From contig NZ_CP160388.1 in NCBI RefSeq assembly GCF_040732315.1, positions 3,438,494 through 3,502,493 on the forward strand: a DNA stretch of 64,000 nucleotides, written 5' to 3'. Position 1 is the first letter of the stretch, and every line of letters begins with the position of its first letter. This DNA comes from Oryzisolibacter sp. LB2S (GTDB lineage Bacteria; Pseudomonadota; Gammaproteobacteria; Burkholderiales; Burkholderiaceae_C). Below, in pieces: positions 27,039 through 35,837 of the stretch. The notes beneath the pieces are model-generated. The model saw nothing but the letters and a program-made list of their open reading frames with translations, was not told the DNA's origin and searched no databases. The translations under genes and the position numbers were made by a program.

Positions 27039-27776
27039 ATGAGCACCACCGCAGACCTGATCAAGGCCCTGAAAAAAGAACTCAAGGCCGCCCACATGAC
27101 CTATGCCGACCTGGCCCAGGCCCTGGGCATGGCCGAATCCAGCGTCAAGCGCATGCTCGCGCGCGGCGACATGCCGCTGTCGCGCATAGACGCCATCTGC
27201 CGCGCGCTCCGGCTGGACTTTGCCGACCTCGCGCGGCGCGTGGCCGACAGCCAGCCGCTGCTGGCCGAGCTGAGCCAGGAGCAGGAGCGCGCCGTGGTGG
27301 CCGACAAGAAGCTGCTGCTCATGGCCATCTGCGTGCTGAGCCAGTGGACGCTCGAGCAGATCACCGCCGCCTACCGCCTGAGCGAGGCCGAGGCCGTGAA
27401 ATACCTCGCCCAGCTCGACCGCATCGGCATCATCGAACTGCGCCCGCTCAACCGCTACCGCCTCAAGCTCGCCAAGACCTTTCGCTGGCGCCCGCACGGC
27501 CCGGTGATGGAGTTCTTTCGCGAGCACGCGCTGCTCGACTACTTCGGCGGCGGCTTCGACGGCGCCGGCGAGGGCCTGATGCTGGTGCATGGCTCCATCG
27601 CCCGCAGCCTGGCGCCCGCGCTGGTCGAGCGCCTGCAGCGCGTGGCCCAGGACTTTGCCCAGCAGCACCTGGCCGACCAGCGCCTGCCCGAGCAGGAGCG
27701 CGAAGGCTACACGCTGCTGCTGGCCATGCGCAGCTGGGAATTTGCGGCCTTCGCGCAGATGCGGCGCGCAGGCTGA
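27039..27776 (+). CDS. XRE-family helix-turn-helix transcriptional regulator
   Basis: A 245-residue regulator. The N-terminal helix-turn-helix (about 5-60) reads MTYADLAQALGMAESSVKRMLARGDMPLSRIDAIC in sense: LAQALGMAESSVKRML is the recognition unit and LSRIDAICRAL the following helix. The C-terminal part (about 90-240) is a winged or ligand domain (ITAAYRLSEAEAVKYLAQLDRIGIIEL looks like a second winged helix) ending in EFAAFAQMRR. Start at 27039 fits a typical MSTTADLIK N-terminus; a palindrome sits just upstream. It is divergent from the LplT-PlsC fusion gene and may regulate it. Confidence 0.85.
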   Translation: MSTTADLIKALKKELKAAHMTYADLAQALGMAESSVKRMLARGDMPLSRIDAICRALRLDFADLARRVADSQPLLAELSQEQERAVVADKKLLLMAICVLSQWTLEQITAAYRLSEAEAVKYLAQLDRIGIIELRPLNRYRLKLAKTFRWRPHGPVMEFFREHALLDYFGGGFDGAGEGLMLVHGSIARSLAPALVERLQRVAQDFAQQHLADQRLPEQEREGYTLLLAMRSWEFAAFAQMRRAG

Positions 27777-27785
27777 CACCGCACC

Positions 27786-28220
27786 TTATCGGGGCAGCGC
27801 GCATTCGAGCGCGGTCTGCTCGTCGGCCCCCTTGCCGCATGCCAGATGGTTCTGCAGCTCGATGACGCGGTTGCGCGTGAGCTCGGCAAGGCAGTTGTTC
27901 AGGTTCATCGCGTGAATGCTGCCGCCCATGGTCCCTGCCGTGGTGAAGGCGCATTCGGCATCGCGAAACTCGATCCACCGGCGCTGCGCCTCGGTCAGGC
28001 GCTGGCGCATCTTGTCATCACCCTTGAGCCGGCCCTGCATCTGCTGGTACAGGCGGTTGAGCTCCTGATCGTTGCGCCTGAGCGCGTCGGCCGCGCAGGC
28101 CGTCAACTGCGTCTGGGTCTGGGCCTTCTCAAAGCACAGGTCATCGGCCGCACGGGCCTGCGGCGCGACGCCGACAGAAACAAGCATTGCTGCAGCGCAG
28201 GCAAACAGGGCTTTCTGCAT
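27786..28220 (-). CDS. DUF1311 / LprI-like exported protein
   Basis: A 144-residue periplasmic protein. The signal peptide ends near residue 24 (APQARAAD). The LprI-type domain has paired cysteines (DDLCFEKAQTQTQLTACAADAL), the core helix LNRLYQQMQGRL, and the hallmark AQRRWIEFRDAECAF, with two further Cys near the end. Family members include a mycobacterial lysozyme inhibitor. Two adjacent ATGs occur; the second (28220) lies 5 bases after AGGAG and is preferred. It converges on the XRE regulator, with 9 bases between the stops. Confidence 0.85.
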   Translation of the reverse strand: MQKALFACAAAMLVSVGVAPQARAADDLCFEKAQTQTQLTACAADALRRNDQELNRLYQQMQGRLKGDDKMRQRLTEAQRRWIEFRDAECAFTTAGTMGGSIHAMNLNNCLAELTRNRVIELQNHLACGKGADEQTALECALPR

Positions 28221-28330
28221 CATCACTCCTCGGTTGAACCATGTTGACAACGACTCGACCCGGGCGTCGGGCAGGCTCGCGCACATGGCCCGCGCGAGCC
28301 GCGGGGCGCGGCCGCGCACCCTCCAATACT

Positions 28331-28380
28331 ATTGTTTGTATAGCTGCAAGCGCTTTATGGACGGGCACTGGATGCCAAAA
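28331..28380. repeat. GATAGCTG dispersed hairpin repeat
   Basis: Copy reading TTTGTATAGCTGCAAGCGCT then TTATGGACGGGCACTGGATGCC and A-rich DNA. It lies 18 bases beyond the FIST stop codon, between the FIST and LprI genes, as most copies lie after stop codons. Confidence 0.75.
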
Positions 28381-28398
28381 ACACCCCAAAAAAACCGC

Positions 28399-29664
28399 TC
28401 ACACGGCAGCCCCGGCGAACACCGTGAGGACGCCGGTGTAGCCGTAGAGGCAATGCCCGGCGATCTCGCCCGAGGCAAAGAAGCCCGCCAGCGGCACGTC
28501 GCCCAACGCATTGCGCACGATCTGCAGCTCCGCGCTCGGCCCGCCGAAATGGCGCCCGCTGCGGCCCGAGCAGCTCACGTAGATGGCGCCGCAGATGCGG
28601 CGCGCGCCCGGCGCTCTCGCGGCCGCCCGGCCCCCGTCGCCCTGCCCTTGCCGCGTCGGCGGCGCGGACTGTAGCTCCTCCCGGATCTCGGTGCAGATGC
28701 GGGTGAGGTCGGCGCGCGCCGCCGCCACATGGCGCTGGCAGAAGGTCAGGTGCATTCCGGCCTCCACGCGCTCGGCCAGGGCCACACCGCCGCGCGACAC
28801 GTCCAGGCCCACGATGTGGCGCACGCGCGTGTCGGCGTCGAAATGGCCCGTGCGCTTCTGCGCGGGCGTGTCCGCATCCGTCAGGCCCGCGAGCGTGGCC
28901 CGCACGCTGCGCAGCGCACGCTGCATGTCGCCACCCAGGCTCACGCTCAGGGTCTGCAGGAGCACGTCGAGCGCCGGCTCGCCATCGAGCCGCAGCACTA
29001 CATTGCCCTGCGCCTCGGTGATCACGGCCTGCGGCCCAATGGGCTGGCTGTCCTGCGTCACGCGGCTGACCAGATCGACGCCCTCGGCAAAGGCCACGCC
29101 CGAGAGCCCGCCCGAGAGCACGCCGCTCGCCCCGCTGGCGCTGCCCGCATGGCGCGCAAAGGCGACGCTGGTGCCGCGGCTGGCCGCCACGCCGCCAAAC
29201 AGGCTGCCGGTTGCCGTGCGGCCGGCCATCTCCATGAGCAGCTCCGCCAGATCGGGCGTGTGGCCATCGGCATGCACCAGCGCCGTATGGGCGACAAACG
29301 GCCTCTGCCCCGCACTCGCCGCCGCAGGCAGCGGCGCCCTGCCGGAGAACACGCGGTAGCGCTCGGGCGGCACATCGCACAGCATGACGGACAGCGCGGG
29401 CTCGTCGAAATACTCCACGTTGTTGCCGACGACGCCGACGCCGACCGTGCCGCTCCAGTCGGTCACCGAGGGCAGCTGCTGCGCGAGGAAATGCAGCAGC
29501 GCCGCGGCGTCATCGACGTAGTGATCGGTGATGTAGAGCAAGCCCAGCGTGGGCTGGCGCGCGTACTGCTGCCAGGCCATCTGCGCCTGCAGCTGCGCAA
29601 GCACCAGCGCCGCGGCCATGCGCCATTGCGGGTGGGTGGCATGGGCGCTGGGAAAGAGCTTCAT
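28399..29664 (-). CDS. FIST-domain sensory protein
   Basis: A 421-residue cytoplasmic protein with FIST_N (about 30-210) and FIST_C (about 225-400) domains. Typical elements are a DHYVDD-type acidic turn, VGVGVVGNNVE, a G-G rich segment (GSLFGGVAASRG, GVLSGGLSGVAF), ISCSG-like YVSCSGRSGRHFGGPSAE and the FIST_C ending GFFASGEIAG. FIST domains are proposed to bind small ligands such as amino acids and are usually linked to signalling modules; none is fused or adjacent here. It ends 18 bases before the 28331 repeat and is followed by the lprI-like gene. Confidence 0.9.
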   Translation of the reverse strand: MKLFPSAHATHPQWRMAAALVLAQLQAQMAWQQYARQPTLGLLYITDHYVDDAAALLHFLAQQLPSVTDWSGTVGVGVVGNNVEYFDEPALSVMLCDVPPERYRVFSGRAPLPAAASAGQRPFVAHTALVHADGHTPDLAELLMEMAGRTATGSLFGGVAASRGTSVAFARHAGSASGASGVLSGGLSGVAFAEGVDLVSRVTQDSQPIGPQAVITEAQGNVVLRLDGEPALDVLLQTLSVSLGGDMQRALRSVRATLAGLTDADTPAQKRTGHFDADTRVRHIVGLDVSRGGVALAERVEAGMHLTFCQRHVAAARADLTRICTEIREELQSAPPTRQGQGDGGRAAARAPGARRICGAIYVSCSGRSGRHFGGPSAELQIVRNALGDVPLAGFFASGEIAGHCLYGYTGVLTVFAGAAV

Positions 29665-29684
29665 GGTTCACCCGTGGCCGGCCA

Positions 29685-30551
29685 TTACCGGGGCGCACGC
29701 GGCGCGGCGGCCTTCTTCGCGGCACCTGCCGACTTGCGCGGCGCCGATCGCGGCTTGGCCTGCTCCTGCGCCGGCGCTTCGGGCGCGGGCTTGGCCGCGG
29801 CCTTCGGCGCCGCCTTGGGGACGGCGGCGCTGGCCTGCTTGGCGACGGCCGCCGCTCCCTGGATGCCCTGCGCCGCCATCTGTGCCGCCATGTCGGTGGC
29901 GGTCTTCAACGCGCCGCTGGCCATCTCGCGCGTGGCCTCGAAGGCCGCGCGCTGCGCCGTCGCATCCTTCATGGCGTTGGCGGCCAGCTGCTGGAACTGG
30001 TTGGTGAGCGCGCCCCACCACTGCATGGGGTCGACCATGCCCGCGGCTGCGCCCTCGGCCTTGGCCTGAGGCTGTGCCTGGCCGGCATCGGGCGCGGCCG
30101 CGGCATCGGGCTGCGCGGCCTTCGCATCCTTGGGTGAGGCCTTGGGCTGCGGCGCATCGGCCGGTGCGGGCGCTGGACTCACGCCGGGCCATGTCTGCGT
30201 CTGCGCCTGCGCCTTCGGCTCGGGTGCCTGCCGGGCCGCTGCGCCCATCGCGCCCACCATGTCGCCCATGGCCACGTTCATGCCCTGCAGCGTGGCCAAG
30301 GTCATCTTCTGAACCTCGAGCGCCTGCACCGTGGCCGTGAGTGCGCGGGCGTTCTGCTCCAGCCAGAACTGCACGGCCTTGAGCTCCTGGATGCGCTTGT
30401 CGAGCTCTTCCACACTCAGGGTCGGCGCGACCCAGCCCGAGAGCGTGGCGGGCATGGCCGGCATGCCGGCCGCGGCGCCCTTGGCAAGGTTTTGCAGGAA
30501 GTCAAAGCCCGGGACGAAGCGTCCAAAGCCAAAGGGAGTCGTATCGCTCAT
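29685..30551 (-). CDS. phaM: PHA granule multifunctional regulatory protein PhaM
   Basis: A 288-residue protein that binds PHB synthase and the nucleoid and controls the number and segregation of storage granules. The N-terminal core is diagnostic: FGRFVPGFDFLQNLAKGA, then LSVEELDKRIQELKAVQFWL and NARALTATVQALEVQKMTL. A Pro/Ala/Gln-rich linker (about 105-165) follows, then a second helical block (MQWWGALTNQFQQLAANAMK). The last 45 residues are a Lys/Ala/Pro tail (KSAGAAKKAAAPRAPR) like histone H1, used to bind DNA. It starts 20 bases upstream of the FIST gene on the same strand and is divergent from an HU-like gene. Confidence 0.92.
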   Translation of the reverse strand: MSDTTPFGFGRFVPGFDFLQNLAKGAAAGMPAMPATLSGWVAPTLSVEELDKRIQELKAVQFWLEQNARALTATVQALEVQKMTLATLQGMNVAMGDMVGAMGAAARQAPEPKAQAQTQTWPGVSPAPAPADAPQPKASPKDAKAAQPDAAAAPDAGQAQPQAKAEGAAAGMVDPMQWWGALTNQFQQLAANAMKDATAQRAAFEATREMASGALKTATDMAAQMAAQGIQGAAAVAKQASAAVPKAAPKAAAKPAPEAPAQEQAKPRSAPRKSAGAAKKAAAPRAPR

Positions 30552-30783
30552 GCTCGCACCTCATCGAATGGAAACGGGAAAACAGCCCTTCGCAAGCTTA
30601 CTGCCAATGCCTGCGCTTGCACATCGACAGGCCCGTGGCGCGCCGCCCGGGCGCGTGTTTTTCTGGTAATCCCCAAGCATCGAGCTCCATTGACCCAGCG
30701 ACCTGCGCCGGCACACGCTCTAGAATCGCGCAGCCAGCGCCGCTGGCGCGCTTTGATACCTCCAGAAATCCAATCCATCCATC

Positions 30784-31194
30784 ATGGCAACTGCAAAGAA
30801 AACCGCCGCTTCCCCCAAGACCGCCGCCGCCAAGCCCGCGGCAGCCAAGAAGGCCGCCGCACCTGCGGCAGCGGCCCTCAAGCCCATCAAGGAGCCCTTC
30901 ACCAAGACGGCGCTGATCGCCCACCTGGCCACCCAGGCCGGCGTCGAGCCCAAGGCCGCCAAGGCCGTGCTGGCCGCGCTGGAGACGGCCATCCTGGGCG
31001 CGGTGCACAAGAAGGGCTGCGGCGAGTTCACGCTGCCCGGCCTTCTCAAGATCGGCCTGCAGCAGGTCCCCGCGAAGAAGAAGCGCTTCGGCAAGGACCC
31101 GTTCACCGGCGAAGAGCGCTGGTTCCCGGCCAAGCCCGCGTCCGTCAAGATCAAGACGCGCGCACTCAAGAAGCTCAAGGACGCAACCGCCTGA
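30784..31194 (+). CDS. HU-family DNA-binding protein with Lys/Ala-rich N-terminal tail
   Basis: A 136-residue nucleoid protein. Residues 1-38 are a low-complexity tail of Lys, Ala, Pro and Thr (AKKTAASPKTAAAKPAAAKK). The HU fold follows: FTKTALIAHLATQAGVEPKAAKAV, LPGLLKIGLQQVPAKKKRFG and the DNA-grasping arm GKDPFTGEERWFPAKPASVK. Normal HU is about 90 residues and lacks the tail. The terminator at 31218 follows directly, so the gene is monocistronic. It is divergent from phaM, another Lys/Ala-tailed nucleoid binder. Confidence 0.9.
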   Translation: MATAKKTAASPKTAAAKPAAAKKAAAPAAAALKPIKEPFTKTALIAHLATQAGVEPKAAKAVLAALETAILGAVHKKGCGEFTLPGLLKIGLQQVPAKKKRFGKDPFTGEERWFPAKPASVKIKTRALKKLKDATA

Positions 31195-31217
31195 GCGCAC
31201 TCCGGCACCCGCGAAGA

Positions 31218-31241
31218 AGCAGCCCCCGGGCTGCTTTTTTT
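31218..31241 (+). terminator. Rho-independent terminator after the HU-like gene
   Basis: Inverted repeat AGCAGCCC / GGGCTGCT with a very short CC centre, followed by seven T. It lies 23 bases past the stop codon. Confidence 0.88.
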
Positions 31242-31249
31242 CATGGGCC

Positions 31250-32005
31250 TCAGCTGCTGGCGGGCGACTGCAGGTACAGATCCGCCAGGCGCCTGCGCGC
31301 CGCATCGCCCACCCCCAGGCTGCGCTCCAGGTACGACGGCACGCCGCCATGGTCGCGCTCGACGGCCTGCAGCGCCGCCTCCAGAAAGCCCTCCTGCACG
31401 GTCCAGATCACGTCCAGCACCTCGTCGGGGGTAGAGCTGCCGACGGCGGCAGGGCGCCGATACAGCCGGTTGGTGAGCAGGTAGTCCTCCATCACGGTCG
31501 AGCGCGGCACACCGAGCGCCAGCAGGATCAATGCCGCGGCAAAGCCCGTCCTGTCCTTGCCCGCGGTGCAGTGAAACACGAGCGGCGTGTCCTCGGACAG
31601 CAGTTGCTCGAACAGCCCCGCGAACTGCCGCGCATTGTCCGAGACGAAGGCGCGGTAGGTGTCCTGCATCCACTCGACCGCCACCGATGCCGTCATGCGC
31701 TGGCCGGCCTGCGCCATCTCCCGGGCCCGCTCGGCCACGACGGGCTCGATGGGAAGCGCCTGGTAGCGCACATGGGGCAGCTCGTAGGCCAGGGCCGCGC
31801 TCTCGGCCCGGCCGCGCAGATCCACCGCACGCTGCAGCCCCAGGGAGGCCAGCACATCCCTGTCCCGCGGCGTGAGCGTGGCCAGATGATCGGACCGGAA
31901 GATCGTGCGCCAGCGCACCACGCGGCCGTCGGCGGCCCGGTAGCCGCCGAGGTCACGGAAGTTGGAGGCGCCCGTCAGCAAATGCGATCGCGAGAAATCA
32001 TTCAT
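31250..32005 (-). CDS. Tyrosine/serine protein phosphatase (Y_phosphatase3 family)
   Basis: A 251-residue dual-specificity-type phosphatase. The P-loop is HCTAGKDRTG with the catalytic Cys near residue 146. The N-terminal signature TGASNFRDLGGYRAADGR and the FRSDHLATLT that follows are typical of this family, which also acts on phosphoinositides in some bacteria (LipA-like). Start ATG 32005; a GTG six bases earlier is possible. No signal peptide is visible. It converges on the HU terminator. The HsdS remnant lies 45 bases upstream on the same strand. Confidence 0.88.
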   Translation of the reverse strand: MNDFSRSHLLTGASNFRDLGGYRAADGRVVRWRTIFRSDHLATLTPRDRDVLASLGLQRAVDLRGRAESAALAYELPHVRYQALPIEPVVAERAREMAQAGQRMTASVAVEWMQDTYRAFVSDNARQFAGLFEQLLSEDTPLVFHCTAGKDRTGFAAALILLALGVPRSTVMEDYLLTNRLYRRPAAVGSSTPDEVLDVIWTVQEGFLEAALQAVERDHGGVPSYLERSLGVGDAARRRLADLYLQSPASS

Positions 32006-32050
32006 GGTCACGACTGTAGTGCGTTGCGCGAATCGACATCCGGCCCGCCA

Positions 32051-32200
32051 TCAGCCCGCGCAGGACGCATCCACCAGCGCCTGCGCCAGGCGGGACTGGG
32101 TGGCCTGCGCATCGGCCAGGCGCTGGCGCAGCTCGGCGCACAGGGCGCGCAGCTCGGTGACGCGGGCGACGATGCGGGATTGTTCGGGGAGGGGTGCCCC
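32051..32200 (-). pseudogene. C-terminal remnant of a type I restriction specificity subunit (HsdS)
   Basis: In the minus-strand frame ending at TGA 32051-32053 the translation reads PLPEQSRIVARVTELRALC, then AELRQRLADAQATQSRLA and QALVDASCAG. This is the last ~45 residues of a type I S subunit: the conserved P-L-P-x-x-E-Q-x-R-I-V segment after the second recognition domain, and the coiled-coil spacer with A-x-Q-S-R-L. No start codon, no recognition domains and no hsdM or hsdR are present. Upstream (to about 32315) the DNA has no recognisable coding. It lies between the phosphatase gene and tRNA-fMet, the classic place for an integrated island that has since decayed. This fragment and the hairpin at 32316 are all I see in the 32006-32357 gap. 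Confidence 0.7.
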
Positions 32201-32315
32201 CCGAAACGGTGCGTGTGGTAGCCAATACCCCGGCTGACGCCATGTGCAGGGACCATCTCACCGGTTGCCGGGCATGGCCCCGATTGCAGCAAACCTGCAG
32301 CGAGAATTCGTGGAG

Positions 32316-32349
32316 AACAAAAAAGGCCTGGCATTTGTGCCAGGCCTTT
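32316..32349 (-). terminator. Rho-independent terminator downstream of tRNA-fMet
   Basis: Perfect 12-bp stem (AAAGGCCTGGCA / TGCCAGGCCTTT, 32322-32333 and 32338-32349) with a 4-base loop and a following T run on the minus strand. It probably ends the whole spc-alpha-tRNA transcript. Confidence 0.9.
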
Positions 32350-32357
32350 GATTGTTT

Positions 32358-32434
<77 letters not shown>

Positions 32435-32458
32435 GTAGACCGAAATTATATCACTGAT

Positions 32459-32848
32459 TTAGGCTTCTGCGCTGGAAGTATCGGCAACTTCGGGGCGATC
32501 CACCAATTCGACAAACGCCATTGGCGCATTGTCACCCACGCGAAAACCCATCTTCAGGATACGGGTGTAGCCACCGGGACGTGCCTTGAAGCGGGGCCCG
32601 AGGTCATTGAAGAGCTTGGTCACGCTGTCGCGGTCGCGCAGGCGGTTGAATGCCAGGCGGCGGTTGGCGACGGTGTCCTCCTTGGCCAGCGTGATCATGG
32701 GCTCGATGACGCGGCGCAGTTCCTTGGCCTTGGGGAGCGTGGTCTTGATGGCCTCGTGCTCGATGAGCGAGTTCATCATGTTCTGCAGCATCGCAAGGCG
32801 ATGCGAGCTTGTGCGGTTGAGCTTACGAAGGCCGTGTCCGTGGCGCAT
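32459..32848 (-). CDS. rplQ: 50S ribosomal protein L17
   Basis: A 129-residue large-subunit protein, last protein gene of the alpha operon. It begins [20 protein letters not shown], the universal L17 N-terminus, and has [20 protein letters not shown]. The tail after residue 115 (DTSSAEA) is short and acidic. It follows rpoA by 87 bases and precedes tRNA-fMet by 24. Confidence 0.98.
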   Translation of the reverse strand: MRHGHGLRKLNRTSSHRLAMLQNMMNSLIEHEAIKTTLPKAKELRRVIEPMITLAKEDTVANRRLAFNRLRDRDSVTKLFNDLGPRFKARPGGYTRILKMGFRVGDNAPMAFVELVDRPEVADTSSAEA

Positions 32849-32935
32849 GGTGCTTTCCTTATGAAAAATTAAATCGAGCAGCCGTATCAGGTACTGCCCG
32901 AGGCGCTGGCTCAAAAATGAGCCGGGAATTATAAC

Positions 32936-33931
32936 TTAACGCTTTTCGAGCCCGGCGGGCGGCCAGTTCTCGAGCTTCATGCCGAGCGTCAGGCCGCGGG
33001 ATGCCAGGACTTCCTTGATCTCGTTGAGAGACTTGCGGCCCAGATTCGGCGTCTTGAGCAGCTCGTTCTCGGTGCGCTGGATGAGATCACCGATGTAGTA
33101 GATGTTCTCGGCCTTGAGGCAGTTGGCCGAACGCACGGTGAGTTCGAGCTCGTCCACGGGACGCAGCAGGATGGGATCAAACGTGGCACCACCGGCCGCG
33201 CGAGGACCATCGGTGCCCGCACCGGGAATCTCGCCGCCATCGAGCTGCGCGAAGACGGCCAGCTGTTCGACCAGGATCTTGGCCGAAGCGCGCACGGCTT
33301 CCTCGGCGGTGATGGCGCCATTGGTTTCGATCTCCAGGACCAGCTTGTCCAGATCGGTACGCTGTTCGACGCGGGCGCTTTCCACCGTGTAGCTCACGCG
33401 CTTGACGGGGGAGAACGAGGCATCCAGCACGATGCGACCAATCGACTTGGTCGCCTCGTCGGCATAGCGACGCAGATTGCCCGGCACGTAGCCGCGCCCC
33501 TTCTCCACCTTGATCTGCATGTCCAGCTTGGCGCCAGCGGACAGGCTCGCGATCACATGGTCAGGGTTGATGATTTCCACATCGTGCGGCGTTTGAATGT
33601 CGCGCGCGGTGACGATGCCTTCGCCATCCTTGCGCAGGCTCAGCGTGACCTCGTCACGGTTGTGCAGCTTGAACACCACGCCCTTGAGGTTCAACAGGAT
33701 GTTGACCACATCCTCCTGAACGCCATCGATGGATGAGTATTCGTGCAGGACACCCGCGATGGTCACTTCGGTTGCTGCATAACCCACCATGGACGAGAGC
33801 AGAACACGCCGAATGGCGTTGCCCAAGGTGTGACCATAGCCTCGCTCGAAAGGCTCCAGTTCGACCTTGGCACGGTTGTGACCAAGTTGCTCGACATTGA
33901 TGGCCTTGGGTTTCAGCAAATTCGTTTGCAT
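32936..33931 (-). CDS. rpoA: DNA-directed RNA polymerase subunit alpha
   Basis: A 331-residue alpha subunit. The N-terminal domain (1-235) drives polymerase assembly: [20 protein letters not shown] is the signature. The C-terminal domain (about 250-320) contacts UP elements and activators and contains [14 protein letters not shown] and the helix-hairpin-helix [17 protein letters not shown] Gly/Ala-rich linker ([11 protein letters not shown]) joins them. It lies in the alpha operon between rpsD (113-base gap) and rplQ. Confidence 0.98.
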   Translation of the reverse strand: MQTNLLKPKAINVEQLGHNRAKVELEPFERGYGHTLGNAIRRVLLSSMVGYAATEVTIAGVLHEYSSIDGVQEDVVNILLNLKGVVFKLHNRDEVTLSLRKDGEGIVTARDIQTPHDVEIINPDHVIASLSAGAKLDMQIKVEKGRGYVPGNLRRYADEATKSIGRIVLDASFSPVKRVSYTVESARVEQRTDLDKLVLEIETNGAITAEEAVRASAKILVEQLAVFAQLDGGEIPGAGTDGPRAAGGATFDPILLRPVDELELTVRSANCLKAENIYYIGDLIQRTENELLKTPNLGRKSLNEIKEVLASRGLTLGMKLENWPPAGLEKR

Positions 33932-34044
33932 GCAGACTTCCTTCTCAATGCCCCCAGCTCGTTACACCGGTAAGGCTGATGCAGCGCCTAAACCGCGATG
34001 CCTCGCGGTTCAGGAGCAGATTACGCTAACAGTGATGTCAAGGA

Positions 34045-34668
34045 TTAACGCGAGTACAACTCAACGATCAGCGATTCGTTGATGTCTGCGCCAAACTGGT
34101 CGCGATCGGGCACTTGCTTGAACGTGCCTTCGACTTTGTCGACACTCACCTCGACCCACGAGGGCATGCCAACCTGCTGCGCCAGTTGCAGTGCTTCGAC
34201 GATGCGCGCTTGCTTCTTGGACTTTTCGCGCACGGCCACCACGTCACCTGCCTTGACCATGTAGGAGGCGATGTTCACGCTTTGGCCATTGACGGTAATG
34301 GCCTTGTGCGACACCAGCTGGCGTGCCTCGGCGCGCGTGGAGCCAAAACCCATGCGATACACGACGTTGTCCAGACGCGATTCAAGCAGTGCCAGCAGAT
34401 TGGCACCGGTGTTGCCGCGGCGGCGCTCGGCCTCGGCAAAGTAGCGGCGGAACTGCTTTTCCAGCACGCCATACATGCGCTTGACCTTCTGCTTTTCGCG
34501 CAGCTGCAGGCCGTAGTCCGACGTGCGCGAGCCCGACGTGCGGCCGTGCTGGCCGGGCTTGGAGTCGAACTTGGCCTTGTCGGCGATGGAGCGACGAGCG
34601 CTCTTCAGGAACAGGTCGGTGCCTTCACGGCGGGAGAGTTTGGCCTTGGGGCCGAGGTATCGTGCCAC
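34045..34668 (-). CDS. rpsD: 30S ribosomal protein S4
   Basis: A 207-residue primary 16S-binding protein. It begins [20 protein letters not shown] and contains the S4 RNA-binding domain ([28 protein letters not shown]). No zinc cysteines occur in the N-terminal region, as in the C-minus form. In other bacteria S4 represses its own alpha operon at the translational level; I see no specific leader motif. Confidence 0.98.
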   Translation of the reverse strand: MARYLGPKAKLSRREGTDLFLKSARRSIADKAKFDSKPGQHGRTSGSRTSDYGLQLREKQKVKRMYGVLEKQFRRYFAEAERRRGNTGANLLALLESRLDNVVYRMGFGSTRAEARQLVSHKAITVNGQSVNIASYMVKAGDVVAVREKSKKQARIVEALQLAQQVGMPSWVEVSVDKVEGTFKQVPDRDQFGADINESLIVELYSR

Positions 34669-34758
34669 TTGTATTTCCTTGAATTGTCAACTACCGCAGC
34701 AGGCTGCGGGAGCCACCATCGCACCAGGCGATCGGTGGCGGTGGGCTTACTGAAAGAA

Positions 34759-35163
34759 TCAGATACGGCGACGCTTCTGGGGGCGGCAGCCGTTGTGCGG
34801 GACCGGGGTCACGTCCGAGATGGAGGTGATGCGGATGCCCAGTGCGCCCAGAGCGCGCACCGACGACTCGCGACCAGGACCGGGGCCCTTGATTTCCACG
34901 TCGAGGTTCTTGATGCCCTGCTCCATGGCAGCGCGACCAGCGACTTCGGAAGCGACCTGTGCGGCAAAAGGCGTCGACTTGCGCGAGCCCTTGAAGCCCT
35001 GGCCACCCGAAGAAGCCCAGGACAAGGCATTGCCCTGGCGATCGGTGATCGTGATGATGGTGTTGTTGAAGGAGGCATGCACGTGGGCGATGCCGTCCGA
35101 GACGTTCTTGCGAACCTTCTTGCGCACGCGAGCGGCGGCGTTGTTGGCGGGAGACTTGGCCAT
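34759..35163 (-). CDS. rpsK: 30S ribosomal protein S11
   Basis: A 134-residue protein of the small-subunit platform. Characteristic stretches are [18 protein letters not shown] and the C-terminal [20 protein letters not shown]. The N-terminus is Lys/Ala-rich. It starts 15 bases after rpsM ends, and its 90-base gap to rpsD is empty. Confidence 0.98.
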   Translation of the reverse strand: MAKSPANNAAARVRKKVRKNVSDGIAHVHASFNNTIITITDRQGNALSWASSGGQGFKGSRKSTPFAAQVASEVAGRAAMEQGIKNLDVEIKGPGPGRESSVRALGALGIRITSISDVTPVPHNGCRPQKRRRI

Positions 35164-35178
35164 AGTGTTCTCTCAGTC

Positions 35179-35544
35179 TTACTTCTTCAGTGCCGCTGCA
35201 CCCTTGCGCGGGCCCTTGCGGGTGCGGGCGTTGGTGCGCGTACGCTGGCCGCGCATCGGCAGACCACGGCGATGACGGAAACCGCGATAGCAACCGATGT
35301 CCATCAGGCGCTTGATGTTCATCGTGGTTTCGCGGCGCAGGTCACCTTCGATGGTGAACTGTGCGATCTGGTCGCGAATCTTCTCCAGATCAGCGTCGGT
35401 CAATTCCTTGACCTTCTTGGAATAAGCAATGCCGCAAGCCTCGCAGATCTTGCGAGCGCGGGTACGCCCGATCCCGTAGATGGCCGTCAGACCAATCTCG
35501 GTGTGCTGATGGGGCGGGATATTGATACCAGCAATACGTGCCAT
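35179..35544 (-). CDS. rpsM: 30S ribosomal protein S13
   Basis: A 121-residue small-subunit head protein at the A-B bridges. It begins [20 protein letters not shown] and ends with the basic [19 protein letters not shown]. First S-protein of the alpha operon, 23 bases after rpmJ. Confidence 0.98.
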   Translation of the reverse strand: MARIAGINIPPHQHTEIGLTAIYGIGRTRARKICEACGIAYSKKVKELTDADLEKIRDQIAQFTIEGDLRRETTMNIKRLMDIGCYRGFRHRRGLPMRGQRTRTNARTRKGPRKGAAALKK

Positions 35545-35567
35545 GTGCGTCCTCTAATAATTCCCAA

Positions 35568-35681
35568 TCAACCTTGGCGCTGCTTGTGACGCTGATCCGT
35601 GCAGATCACGCGCACCACGCCCTTGCGGCGGATGATTTTGCAGTTGCGGCAGATTTTCTTGACAGAAGCCGAAACTCTCAT
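35568..35681 (-). CDS. rpmJ: 50S ribosomal protein L36
   Basis: A 37-residue protein, [20 protein letters not shown] then [17 protein letters not shown]. It has the zinc set C11, C14, C27 and H32, so it is the zinc-binding (C+) paralogue that folds into 23S rRNA. It lies between secY and rpsM. Many bacteria have infA here as well; the 156-base gap to secY contains none. Confidence 0.97.
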   Translation of the reverse strand: MRVSASVKKICRNCKIIRRKGVVRVICTDQRHKQRQG

Positions 35682-35837
35682 TGCATTCTCCTAAACTCTT
35701 GTCCAATCGTTCCGGCCACTTACTCGATGCGCGCGGAACACAAAATCAGTGCCCGCGATGGATCGAAGGGCATCAACAAACCGTTGCTCCTCAGGGGAAC
35801 CCGCGACTATAACGCATTCGCCCAAGGCATGTCGGTA

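Noticed and set aside
32196-32315. Mobile element between the HsdS remnant and the tRNA terminator
   Set aside because: No direct repeat of the tRNA 3' end, no integrase or inverted ends could be seen in these 120 bases.
35682-35837. infA (IF-1) between secY and rpmJ
   Set aside because: All three frames on the minus strand were read; no IF-1-like sequence and no suitable open frame. It must be elsewhere.
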